This document shows positions 34,701 through 42,439 of a DNA stretch of 46,417 nt, in pieces. The position numbers and the translations under genes were made by a program. The notes beneath the pieces are model-generated. The model did no database searches. It worked only from the letters and a program-made list of their open reading frames with translations, and was not told where the DNA came from. The stretch is from an uncultured Porphyromonadaceae bacterium. GTDB lineage: Bacteria > Bacteroidota > Bacteroidia > Bacteroidales > Muribaculaceae. The stretch covers positions 1-46,417 of the forward strand of contig CAOKFI010000019.1 in assembly GCA_948467675.1 (NCBI GenBank), in the 5' to 3' direction. Within the stretch, counting starts at the first letter, position 1. Every line of letters starts with the position of its first letter.

Positions 34701-35231
34701 GTAGCCTTTATAAAGATAATCCTTTTTGTATAACTGACTGAGAAGCCACCATACAGATTCTATATATCGGTTGTCGTAAGTTATATAAGGATCGTTCATA
34801 TCGACCCAATAGCCCATGCGGTTGGTCAGAGTCTCCCACTCTTTGGTAAACTTCATAACCTCGCGCCGACATGCTGCATTATAATCGTCGACCGATATCT
34901 TATGGCCGATATCCTCCTTGGTTATACCAAGCGATTTTTCCACGCCAAGTTCTACCGGAAGACCATGTGTGTCCCATCCGGCCTTACGCTTCACATGGAA
35001 ACCGCGCATAGTCTTGTAACGGCATATTATATCTTTTATCGTACGAGCCATCACATGGTGGATGCCAGGCATACCGTTGGCCGATGGCGGACCCTCGAAG
35101 AACACGAACGAAGGCGCGCCTTTACGCACTTTAAGACTCTCCTCAAAAAGGTTATCATGGTTCCAGCGCTCCAGAACCTCCTTATTTATATCTGACAGAT
35201 TGAATTTATTGTACTCGTTGAACTTCTTCAT
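31797..35231 (-). CDS. ileS: Isoleucine-tRNA ligase (type 2-like)
   Basis: A 1144-residue class I synthetase that charges tRNA-Ile. The HIGH-equivalent is in GMPGIHHVMARTIKD (about residues 53-67) and KMSKR is at 688-692. The editing domain is visible around TTTPWTLPSNTALCVGP and GTGIVHIAGTFGADD. The long anticodon-binding C-terminus lacks the Cys-rich zinc finger of Escherichia coli-type IleS. Length and the FEGPPSANG...TIKD pattern fit the eukaryote-like IleS2 group, some members of which resist mupirocin. It heads the operon continuing to 29555. Confidence 0.96.
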   Translation of the reverse strand: MKKFNEYNKFNLSDINKEVLERWNHDNLFEESLKVRKGAPSFVFFEGPPSANGMPGIHHVMARTIKDIICRYKTMRGFHVKRKAGWDTHGLPVELGVEKSLGITKEDIGHKISVDDYNAACRREVMKFTKEWETLTNRMGYWVDMNDPYITYDNRYIESVWWLLSQLYKKDYLYKGYTIQPYSPAAGTGLSTHELNQPGCYRDVKDTTCIAQFCMCDPKPSMTGWGTPYFLAWTTTPWTLPSNTALCVGPSIKYNVVRTYNPYSGNPITVVVADALMGSIFNAKAADIALDAYVKGDKLIPYQIVDSMEGKDLVGMTYQQLMPWVNPGEGAFRVIPGDYVSTEDGTGIVHIAGTFGADDLRVSRQSGVPPLHMVDRDGNIRPMVDMTGRFYRIEDLDPEFVAANVDVDGYSEFAGRYVKNAYDPEATAETETLDVAICMWLKQRDLVFRIEKHVHSYPHCWRTDKPVLYYPLDSWFIRTTAARERLMELNRSIKWKPTSTGTGRFGKWLENLQDWNLSRSRYWGTPLPIWRTEDGSEELCIDSVSTLYAEIGKAVAAGVMKSNPFADKGFVPDDYSRENYERIDLHRPYVDDIVLVSPTGKPMYRETDLIDVWFDSGSMPYAQQHYPFENKDGIDSGELFPADFIAEGVDQTRGWFFTLHAIGGMVFDKAAFKAVISNGLVLDKEGNKMSKRLGNAVDPFNAIEQSGSDPLRWYMISNSAPWDNLKFDPAGVQEAARKLFATLYNTYSFFALYANVDGFDNSEAQIPLAERPEIDRWILSLLNSLVKEVETALDDYEPTRAARAINDFVGDNLSNWYVRLNRKRFWGGEMTTDKLSAYQTLYQCLETIAVLMAPIAPFYADKLYLDLTSVTRGDDAPASVHLTLFPEIDESAIDKDLEERMSYAQQITSMVLALRRKASIKVRQPLGKILLPLSDDSVRSVIEPIVPLILNEVNVHELEMLGSDVAFLVKRVKPDFKKLGPRFGKRMKSVAAAIQALPQPDIARLERDGSITLVVDGDDAVVPATDVEIFSEDIPGWLVANEGSLTVALDITVTPELRKEGIARELVNRIQNIRKSRDYSITDRIDITIASSSETDGAVEQFRSYISDQVLATSLTIGEPVAAEAENLDMDGTMVTLSIVRHAD

Positions 35232-35268
35232 CGGTATCGGCGGTCTGTGTTTTTGAAAAAATTTTTTG

Positions 35269-35276
35269 CAAAGATA
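35269..35276 (-). promoter_or_regulatory. -7 element of the ileS operon
   Basis: TATCTTTG on the minus strand, 37 nt before the ileS ATG, fits TAnnTTTG; no clear -33 is seen. Confidence 0.5.
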
Positions 35277-35297
35277 CGAAATTATAGCATTCTATGT

Positions 35298-36479
35298 TTA
35301 CTTGGTGCCTTTAAGGCCGCCTTTTACGCCACCTTTCATGCTGAAAATATTCTGGTCGTAGCTTATGGTCTTGAGACCTTTCTCCCGTTTGCGCTTCACA
35401 GCGAGCGCAACCAGACGGTCCATAAGGTTCTCGAATGTTATGCCTGTGGCCTCCCAAAGGTAGAACGACAGCGATCCGGGAATGGTATTGATCTCGTTGA
35501 CATAGATCTTGCCGTTGGACTTGTCTACTATCACATCGACACGGCTTACTCCGTGGCATCCAAGTACCCGGAATGTCTCGCCGGCAAGATACTGGATACG
35601 CTTCGTAACATCGTCGGGCAGATCTGCCGGAATGCGTTTCTGCGATGCCTGCATGCCCTTGGTGCCTTTGGTTCCTCCCATATATTTATCCTGATACGAC
35701 AGGATCTCACCGCTCTTGATCGGCTCCTCGAGTACCGACATCCGATAATCGTCGGCATCGCCGAGTACAGAGCAATTTATCTCCTGAAGCTGCTCTACCA
35801 TGTGCTCTACGATAATACGCGATGAATATCGCTCGGCATCCTCGATCTTCTCCATAAGCTGTTCGCGATCGAGAGCACGTCCGATGCCTACACTCGATCC
35901 GAGATTGGCAGGCTTCACGATGACCGGATAGCCTATCTCGGTTTCTATCCTGGTCAACAATTCATCGCGCTGAGCGAACCATTGCATGTCGGTAAACCAT
36001 ACATACGGCACCACAGGGACACCTGATGCCTGGAGAATCATCTTCATCGTGATCTTATCCATACCGTTGGCCGATGACAGTGTATCGCAACCTGCATACG
36101 GTATGCCTATGGTCTCAAGCACACCTTCAAATATACCGTCCTCTCCGTTCGATCCGTGAAGTACCGGAATTACCACATCGAGCGTTGTCAGGATCGGCGA
36201 TCCGAACATAGATCTCTTTTTGCGATACAGACTGTAATCACCGTAAGCAGGCTGCATGTACACCTCCTGACACTTGCTCAGGAGCGCAGGTATATCACGG
36301 TAATTGGCCACATCGAAAAGAGCTTCGCCAGTATACCAATGTCCTTGTTTCGATATATATATCGGGGTCACATCATAGCGATCGCGATTTATAGCACTCA
36401 TTGCCTGCGATGCTGATATTACCGAAATTTCATGTTCAGTGGAACGGCCACCGAAAAAGACGCCTATATTGGTTTTCAT
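35298..36479 (-). CDS. ddl: D-alanine-D-alanine ligase family protein
   Basis: A 393-residue ATP-grasp ligase. Motifs in order: FGGRSTEHEIS with Glu15, LHGSNGEDG (108-115), VKPANLGSSVGIG (188-200), the omega-loop SYQDKY (261-266) and VNEINTIPGS (327-336). It is longer than ordinary Ddl. There is an insertion of small and basic residues (MGGTKGTKG, 267-275) and a Gly/Lys tail ending MKGGVKGGLKGTK. The sequence is closer in memory to VanG/clostridial-type ligases than to the roughly 325-residue Ddl of Bacteroides, so it may be a second ligase. The second substrate (D-Ala, D-Ser, D-Lac or other) cannot be told. It follows the MurF-like gene by 9 bp. Confidence 0.88.
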   Translation of the reverse strand: MKTNIGVFFGGRSTEHEISVISASQAMSAINRDRYDVTPIYISKQGHWYTGEALFDVANYRDIPALLSKCQEVYMQPAYGDYSLYRKKRSMFGSPILTTLDVVIPVLHGSNGEDGIFEGVLETIGIPYAGCDTLSSANGMDKITMKMILQASGVPVVPYVWFTDMQWFAQRDELLTRIETEIGYPVIVKPANLGSSVGIGRALDREQLMEKIEDAERYSSRIIVEHMVEQLQEINCSVLGDADDYRMSVLEEPIKSGEILSYQDKYMGGTKGTKGMQASQKRIPADLPDDVTKRIQYLAGETFRVLGCHGVSRVDVIVDKSNGKIYVNEINTIPGSLSFYLWEATGITFENLMDRLVALAVKRKREKGLKTISYDQNIFSMKGGVKGGLKGTK

Positions 36480-36488
36480 CTCTGAATA

Positions 36489-38096
36489 TTATTTGAATGT
36501 ATCGGGTAGATCGTTTTCATAAAGTATAGTATCGCCTGGCTGCAACATCGTGCCCAGCAACTGCTGCGCCTGTTCGAATGTATCGACACAATGCACATCA
36601 CCGTCTGACAGGTTTCCACACTCTCTTATTCCGTCTGTTATAGCCTGACGGTTATATCGGCCTACAATGATGGCTATATCGGATGTCTCGGCTATTTTCT
36701 TGCCAAATGCATGATTGTGGAATTCCTGACGGTCTCCGAGCTCGATCATGCCGGGCGTAACGACAATACGGCGTCCGCCTTTCATAGCACCAAGCACATC
36801 AAGAGCCATTCCCGATCCGGTCGGATTGGAATTGAAAGCATCGTCGATAATGGTCACTCCGCCTGGCGTACGCTTAACGTTCAGCCGGTGCTCGACCTGC
36901 TCTATCTTCTCTACTGCATATCGGATCTTCTCGTCAGGAATCCCGAGATACATAGCCACGATAACGGCAGCCGTCAGGTTAGATATGTTGCACTCGCCTA
37001 CCAGATGAGTCTTTAGCGTCAGACTGTGTTCCGGCCCGACAATTGTGAAACGGGTGCCAGTGGCATCATACCTGACATCCTCCACAGTATAATCCACACC
37101 TCCATGCACAGCGCTTATGGCATACCGGCGCACAGGCACATTGGATACCGGACGATTCGCGACATACGGGAAATCATTGTTCAGAACTGCAAGACCTCCG
37201 GCTGGCAGAGCATCGATAAGTTCGAATTTTGTACGCTGAACATTCTCTATGGTCTTAAACGATTCGAGATGCTGCTCGCCGACAGCAGTGACGATACCGA
37301 TAGAAGGATGTACAAGATCGCAGATTTCCCGTATATCTCCGGGCTGCTTGGCTCCCATCTCCACTATAAACACCTCATTATACGGCCTAAGATGCTCGCG
37401 TATGGTGCGTATCACACCGAGAGTAGTGTTGAAACTGCCCGGAGTCATCAGCACATCGTACTGCTCCGAAAGTATCCGGTTGAGATAATGCTTTGTACTT
37501 GTCTTGCCATAACTTCCGGTTATGCCGATCACTTTCAAATCAGGCATAGCCGCCAGTATGGATGCCGCATCATTGTAAAAACGGCGGTTTATCGACCGTT
37601 CCACCGGCCCGAGAATCGAATTGGCGGCAAGAACAACAGCACTTGATATTACATACAGGGCAAGAAGTGTCAAAGCGACAGAAAGCAGCAGCATACCTAT
37701 CCCGATAAATGGACGGCACAATACTATCAATGCGGTAAACGCAACCGAAAGCACCACCATGACAGCATAGATGCGGCGGGCGCGTTTGGTCCATACAAGC
37801 GGTTTCTTATATCTGGCACGGCCAAGCGACACCACCAGATACAGGCCGAATATCATCAAGAGTACTGATCCGACCACGAAACTGGAATACCGGAACATCG
37901 ATGCGAAAAACACTATCATCGCTACCAGACGTACGATCGACGTAGTATCGCCAGAGTTATGCAGCCATCGCATATAGCGCTCGTTCCGGTATGAATTCTG
38001 CTGGAGCATCATCAGTACGCGGGCAAACTCCAAAAGCATACCTACCGCGACAAAAATCACGGCCAAAATACTGATTACGGTAAACGTTATATTCAT
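36489..38096 (-). CDS. Membrane-anchored MurF-like Mur ligase
   Basis: A 535-residue protein. The first 160 residues contain about five hydrophobic helices (near 4-24, 53-68, 73-92, 108-128, 132-158), followed by a complete Mur ligase. The P-loop is GITGSYGKTS (191-200). Then come TPGSFNTTLGVIRTI, EMGAKQPGDI, GEQHLESF, the central-domain LNNDFPYV, and the C-terminal EHRLNVKRTPGGVTIIDDAFNSNP. The MurF substrate-binding N-terminal domain is replaced by the membrane part. Canonical MurF is soluble, so the substrate may be lipid-linked or the enzyme may act at the membrane. It overlaps the hydrolase gene by 4 bp and precedes the Ddl-family gene by 9 bp. Confidence 0.88.
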   Translation of the reverse strand: MNITFTVISILAVIFVAVGMLLEFARVLMMLQQNSYRNERYMRWLHNSGDTTSIVRLVAMIVFFASMFRYSSFVVGSVLLMIFGLYLVVSLGRARYKKPLVWTKRARRIYAVMVVLSVAFTALIVLCRPFIGIGMLLLSVALTLLALYVISSAVVLAANSILGPVERSINRRFYNDAASILAAMPDLKVIGITGSYGKTSTKHYLNRILSEQYDVLMTPGSFNTTLGVIRTIREHLRPYNEVFIVEMGAKQPGDIREICDLVHPSIGIVTAVGEQHLESFKTIENVQRTKFELIDALPAGGLAVLNNDFPYVANRPVSNVPVRRYAISAVHGGVDYTVEDVRYDATGTRFTIVGPEHSLTLKTHLVGECNISNLTAAVIVAMYLGIPDEKIRYAVEKIEQVEHRLNVKRTPGGVTIIDDAFNSNPTGSGMALDVLGAMKGGRRIVVTPGMIELGDRQEFHNHAFGKKIAETSDIAIIVGRYNRQAITDGIRECGNLSDGDVHCVDTFEQAQQLLGTMLQPGDTILYENDLPDTFK

Positions 38097-38860
38097 GATT
38101 TCAAGAAGCTGCGCAATACGGCAGCAAACTGTATTGGATTATCTAAAAAACTGTAATGTCCGCAGTCTGCGAAAGACACCAGCCCGGATCCGGGAATAAG
38201 ACGTTCCATTTTCTTTGCATCCGACAGCGGAGTGGCGTTATCGTCAGCTCCCCATATCAAAAGTGTCGGAGCTGTAATCGCAGGCATCACGTGACAAAGA
38301 TCCTCGTTGACCACCCGACTAAGAATACTGCGCATCATAGGCGATGCGGCCGCATAATCGGCTGATCCGCGACGGGCTCGTACAGCTTCTATCCTGCGGT
38401 CTGCCGCATTATGTCCGATCAACAATGGCAACAGTTTCTTCATCAGTTTGAACGAATAGACCCGCCAATAATACCGTAACGGTCTGTGCGGTTTAACTCC
38501 GGCAGCATCGACAAGCACCAGTTTCTCCACATTATATCGCGATGAATAGAGAATGCCCACACGGCCTCCAAACGAATGGCCGAGAAGAACAGGACGCTCT
38601 ATCCCCTCCTTCTCCAGAAGAGCCCGCAACATACATGTATAATCGTCAACACCCCAGACCTCAACAGGCTCTGAGGATGATCCGAACCCAGGGAAATCTA
38701 TATTCAGAACCGGATTACCGCACTCTCGGACTACATTCTCGACCGATGCAAGAGTGGTATGGTTGCATCCCCAGCCGTGCATAAGCACAACCGGAGTACC
38801 GGAGCCGGGTTCATACGTATAGTGAACCGTCACGCCGTTTATGTCAACCGTCTTATCCAT
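38093..38860 (-). CDS. Alpha/beta hydrolase
   Basis: A 255-residue alpha/beta-fold hydrolase with oxyanion motif MHGWGCNH, nucleophile elbow GHSFGG (Ser96), acid region LLIWGADDNATPL and catalytic His in FADCGHYSFLDNP. There is no signal peptide, so it is cytoplasmic. The substrate is unknown. Its stop overlaps the start of the MurF-like gene (ATGA), so it is the first of a translationally linked trio with the Mur ligase and the D-Ala-D-Ala-ligase-family protein. A role in making or clearing an ester- or amide-linked precursor is possible but inferred only from context. Confidence 0.88.
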   Translation of the reverse strand: MDKTVDINGVTVHYTYEPGSGTPVVLMHGWGCNHTTLASVENVVRECGNPVLNIDFPGFGSSSEPVEVWGVDDYTCMLRALLEKEGIERPVLLGHSFGGRVGILYSSRYNVEKLVLVDAAGVKPHRPLRYYWRVYSFKLMKKLLPLLIGHNAADRRIEAVRARRGSADYAAASPMMRSILSRVVNEDLCHVMPAITAPTLLIWGADDNATPLSDAKKMERLIPGSGLVSFADCGHYSFLDNPIQFAAVLRSFLKS

Positions 38861-38865
38861 GAGCG

Positions 38866-38873
38866 CAAAATTA
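38866..38873 (-). promoter_or_regulatory. -7 element abutting the hydrolase start
   Basis: TAATTTTG (minus strand) ends only 5 nt before the ATG at 38860. With the usual spacing, transcription would begin at or next to the A of the start codon, giving a leaderless mRNA. No good -33 is present. Confidence 0.45.
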
Positions 38874-38934
38874 CAAAAAAGAGGTCAAACGCCAGTCTTA
38901 TTTTGCGAAAACTATCAGATCATGGATCCAGACT

Positions 38935-41163
38935 TCACCGTCCATCGGCTATCTGCTCCAAGAAATACGCCTGCGCCTTTAGCAGATTACGGCTTTGGAG
39001 CATCATTATCTTTGTCTCGTTCAGGATATTGAAGTACAATGCGCTGCCACGGGTCGAGATATTGTCACCTGCCTTTATTCGCCTGATCTGGCTCTTTATA
39101 CGTTCCGCAATCGTGTCAAACAGGGCATCACGCATCACCAGTACATCCTCAAGTTCTGAAAAATCCTTTTCTTTGAGCATTCGGTTGACATGGCGGAATA
39201 TATTCTCCACTTCGTCGTTTACCATCTTCAGATCGATGATCTGCTCCTCTGTAAGACCGCGGTGATTATTGTCGACATGCTCGAATGCCGGTCTGGTACA
39301 GTGCAATAGTGCTTTTGTCACTTCATCGAGATAATCGACCACCTGCACATAAAAATGGGAGGTTTCAACTTTCTGCGCCTCAAGTCTACGGATCGTAGGC
39401 ATAATCGAATACTTACGCTCCTTCGCATCACGATAAAGACGTTCACTCTCCTGCATAGTCTCCTTCAAAGATTTTCTGTTCTCGGTAAACAAGGCTACCA
39501 GCATGTGATTATAGAGTAGCGAAATCCGCTCCATTGTAGCCACGACCACCTCCGTACAGGCATACAATGCATCCGCCTCACCGGCATGTTCATCAATTAT
39601 ATCCTGTTGCTGACGGATCTCCTTATTCCGGACGAACAGATTCCTGACAAGTACGAATCCGCATATCAGCACAACAACAGCCAGAGCCATCCACCCTCCC
39701 CACATCAGGAATATTCCTATAACCAACGAAATAAAGAATCCGGCAAAAGCCGTAACAAACCATCCTGCAATCACGACAAGCACGCCCGTTATACGGTAGA
39801 CAGCGCTATCGCGCCCCCAGGCCCTGTCGGCAAGCGAAGATCCCATAGCCACCATAAATACTACGTATGTGGTCGAAAGCGGCAATTTGAATGATGTGCC
39901 GATACATATCAGAACCGACGCTGCTGTAAGATTGACCACAGCGCGGATCATATCATAGCTTGCCTGTGTCCGCTCACCTTCCGGCAACGGCTCGAAGCGG
40001 CTGTTGATCCATCGCTGAACCCGGCCGGGGATAGCATAATTATATATCCCGTTGAGAGTGATAGCGAAACGTACCAGATTGCGAGACAACACAGATGAAG
40101 AGAAGCGTTCACGATCATCGTCGCGGTGTGCTGACAGATTCAATTCCGTCTGAGCCACACGCATAGCGTCGCGCGAGAAGAAAAGCGTCACCACCATGAT
40201 CATACCGGCTCCAAACATAATCCACGGATTTATTCTGGCCGGCAAGGCAAGAGCACCCATGGTCATAGACGTATCTCCAGACGCTTCAGCAAGCAGATAG
40301 GAATCAAATCCAGCCAACGGGACGCCGATAAAATTGACAAGATCGTTGCCGGCAAATGCCAAAGCGAGAGAGAAAGTTCCCGACAGGATAGTAAACCGGA
40401 CAATATTCATATTCAGCATCTGCGCTATGCGGAGCAACACCGATGCCACAACCCATGTGGCCAGCAACGCAACCGCTATATTGTCGCTGATTCCGGTAAT
40501 TACATAGTCCGGTATGATACCTGATCCTTTAAGCCCTTTGAATATGGCAAAATATAATATCCCGGTAATGGAAATACCGCACCACACAGCACCAAACCGG
40601 CTAAACATACGCTTGTAGCGGAACGAAAATATCATACGCGAAAAATACATCAGTATTCCGCCTACGGCAAATGCGATGACAACCGATACGAGAATACCCG
40701 ATATGATCACCAAAGCCTTGCCTGAATTGATAAAATCGCCTATGTCCTCAGCAGTCAGCACCGGGTCGTTCCATATACGGAACATCGCAACAGCCACGGC
40801 CGATCCGAGCAGCTCGAACACCAGAGACACGGTGGTCGACGTAGGCAAGCCAAGAGCGTTGAACGTGTTAAGCAATATCACATCCGACAGCATCATGCCG
40901 ACAAACAGGATCATAATCTCGGAAAATGTAAACGATGCCGGATAAAACACTCCGTTACGAGCCACTTCCATCATACCTCCGGAAGTTAGCACACCAACGA
41001 CTATACCCACAGATGCCACCGTCAGTATCACATAATGAGGTGCCACTTTTGCTCCAAGAGCGGAATTCAGAAAATTAATCGCATCATTGGATACACCGAC
41101 CACAAGGTCAAGCACTGCCAGAACCGCAAGAATTATAACAATGACGATAAAAATAGGTTCCAT
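38935..41163 (-). CDS. PiT-family phosphate transporter with PhoU-like C-terminal domain
   Basis: A 742-residue inner-membrane protein. The PiT signatures GVSNDAINFLNSALGA (23-38) and FAGNDLVNFIGVPLAG form the two inverted repeats; TSTTVSLVFELLGSAVAVA is the second typical block. About ten to twelve helices fill residues 1-510. The remaining 230 residues are a charged helical bundle of the PhoU type (MERISLLYNHMLVALFTENRKSL, DEVENIFRHVNRML). Such a fusion gives a cation-coupled Pi importer with a built-in regulatory domain. It lies after the OprO/P porin gene on the same strand, with its own -7 element. Confidence 0.93.
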   Translation of the reverse strand: MEPIFIVIVIILAVLAVLDLVVGVSNDAINFLNSALGAKVAPHYVILTVASVGIVVGVLTSGGMMEVARNGVFYPASFTFSEIMILFVGMMLSDVILLNTFNALGLPTSTTVSLVFELLGSAVAVAMFRIWNDPVLTAEDIGDFINSGKALVIISGILVSVVIAFAVGGILMYFSRMIFSFRYKRMFSRFGAVWCGISITGILYFAIFKGLKGSGIIPDYVITGISDNIAVALLATWVVASVLLRIAQMLNMNIVRFTILSGTFSLALAFAGNDLVNFIGVPLAGFDSYLLAEASGDTSMTMGALALPARINPWIMFGAGMIMVVTLFFSRDAMRVAQTELNLSAHRDDDRERFSSSVLSRNLVRFAITLNGIYNYAIPGRVQRWINSRFEPLPEGERTQASYDMIRAVVNLTAASVLICIGTSFKLPLSTTYVVFMVAMGSSLADRAWGRDSAVYRITGVLVVIAGWFVTAFAGFFISLVIGIFLMWGGWMALAVVVLICGFVLVRNLFVRNKEIRQQQDIIDEHAGEADALYACTEVVVATMERISLLYNHMLVALFTENRKSLKETMQESERLYRDAKERKYSIMPTIRRLEAQKVETSHFYVQVVDYLDEVTKALLHCTRPAFEHVDNNHRGLTEEQIIDLKMVNDEVENIFRHVNRMLKEKDFSELEDVLVMRDALFDTIAERIKSQIRRIKAGDNISTRGSALYFNILNETKIMMLQSRNLLKAQAYFLEQIADGR

Positions 41164-41263
41164 AAGAGTCTATGATATATCTAAAATCATCAATGCACAA
41201 CAAATGCATTTATCATTCTAATTAAAAACACTGAAATGTGCCATGACGTTCTACTACGCACCG

Positions 41264-41271
41264 CAAATATA
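41264..41271 (-). promoter_or_regulatory. -7 element of the phosphate transporter gene
   Basis: TATATTTG (minus strand), immediately after the porin stop and about 100 nt before the transporter ATG, fits TAnnTTTG. The transporter can thus be transcribed without the porin. Confidence 0.45.
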
Positions 41272-41274
41272 CGG

Positions 41275-42297
41275 TCAGAAACGGACAACCAGCTCCACTG
41301 TCACTTTGTCACGGTCACCATCAGGAGCGTCCAGACCATGATGATAGAAATATTTTTCATAATTCAGCCGCAAATCGGCACGAAGCGGAGATTTGATATA
41401 GCTCAGAGTCGTGCCGACAGTAATACGGTTACGTCCGGGATCTGTGCAATGGAGCAATCCTGCTGTATTACGTTTCCCACTGCTGTGATCTGTCATCCCG
41501 TCAAAGCGCCCTTGAAACGAAAGTTGATTGAACATACTGTTCTTCAAAGGCATCCTGTAATCAGCCATAAAATTATAGGCATGACACGTACGGAATCGGT
41601 CATGCACGAAATGTTTGTTCACATATTCGCCCTCGACCATCCAGCGGCCGCAATTCCACGAAATGGAGCAATCCCACAGATTGGCACGCACCGAATCAGG
41701 CATAACACTCTCCATTCCGATTTCGGCTTTCACATTGTGCAACACATATCCAGCTTTGGCCGAATAGGTAAACTCCCGTTCCCAGGTGATATGATCGGTT
41801 ATGCCGTGAGTATTGAATATTCCGGCTTCAAGATAGGCCGAAGTCTTAGGCAGCGTTGTACGGAACTTAAGACCGACAGCACGCACATTGCCTACCTGCT
41901 TGCCGATAAAAGAACGATTGGAAAAATAAAACATATGCGGTGCACGTGAAGCATCTACCGAAAACGGCATACGTTGCTGGCCTGCCTGAATTTTAAGCCA
42001 CTCGGTCGGCTTCAATCCGATCCAGGCGTCGAGCATTTTAAAACTGCCGCGATCGCAGAAATCAGCCTGCATGAGATAGTCGATTGCCGATCCTACATTA
42101 CCATTGATGCTGACCCGGGCATTACGTACCTGAAACCTGCTGTTCACCCGCTCGGTCTCCATCTCATAACGTGCACGCAACGTACCATGTATCTGCGGCC
42201 TATAAGACCGCCCAAAAGTACTACTTTCATTTCCATACACCGGAAACACAGCCAGAGACATCAGTATCACCGGCATAACGACTCTGCAAAATCTCAT
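41275..42297 (-). CDS. OprO/OprP-type phosphate-selective porin
   Basis: A 340-residue protein with a signal peptide (about 1-22, ending VYG) and a beta-barrel of alternating residues ending in Phe (VTVELVVRF), the usual outer-membrane signature. The blocks ARVSINGNVGSAIDYLMQADF, DAWIGLKPTEWLKIQAGQQRMPFS and GITDHITWEREFTYSAKAGY are those of the phosphate-selective porin O/P family. It is somewhat shorter than the Pseudomonas proteins. With the PiT transporter downstream it makes an outer- and inner-membrane Pi route. Phosphate selectivity itself cannot be read from sequence. Confidence 0.88.
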   Translation of the reverse strand: MRFCRVVMPVILMSLAVFPVYGNESSTFGRSYRPQIHGTLRARYEMETERVNSRFQVRNARVSINGNVGSAIDYLMQADFCDRGSFKMLDAWIGLKPTEWLKIQAGQQRMPFSVDASRAPHMFYFSNRSFIGKQVGNVRAVGLKFRTTLPKTSAYLEAGIFNTHGITDHITWEREFTYSAKAGYVLHNVKAEIGMESVMPDSVRANLWDCSISWNCGRWMVEGEYVNKHFVHDRFRTCHAYNFMADYRMPLKNSMFNQLSFQGRFDGMTDHSSGKRNTAGLLHCTDPGRNRITVGTTLSYIKSPLRADLRLNYEKYFYHHGLDAPDGDRDKVTVELVVRF

Positions 42298-42327
42298 AAA
42301 TCAACTAACTTTTGATGTTTCATGCTA

Positions 42328-42335
42328 CAAAGTTA
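42328..42335 (-). promoter_or_regulatory. -7 element of the porin gene
   Basis: TAACTTTG (minus strand), 30 nt before the ATG at 42297, is an exact TAnnTTTG match; only a weak TTG lies 23 bp further upstream. Confidence 0.5.
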
Positions 42336-42361
42336 TACAAACTTGACATAATATATATCAA

Positions 42362-42400
42362 CAGATGCGGAAATCACTTTCTGAAGCTATTCCACATCTG
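42362..42400 (-). terminator. Possible terminator after the MBOAT gene
   Basis: Inverted repeat CAGATGCGGAA / TTCCACATCTG (arms 42362-42372 and 42390-42400, one mismatch, 17-nt loop), with an AT-rich run after it in the leftward direction. Confidence 0.35.
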
Positions 42401-42439
42401 TCATTCACCATATAATATATCATACATTCGGCTTGCGGA

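Noticed and set aside
33855-34733. 292-codon open frame on the plus strand
   Set aside because: Antisense to ileS, rich in His, Arg and Ile in the way of complementary frames, no recognisable family.
37026-37646. 206-codon open frame on the plus strand
   Set aside because: Antisense to the Mur ligase core motifs; composition unlike a real protein.
41236-41949. 237-codon open frame on the plus strand
   Set aside because: Antisense to the OprO/P porin, whose signal peptide and barrel pattern are clear.
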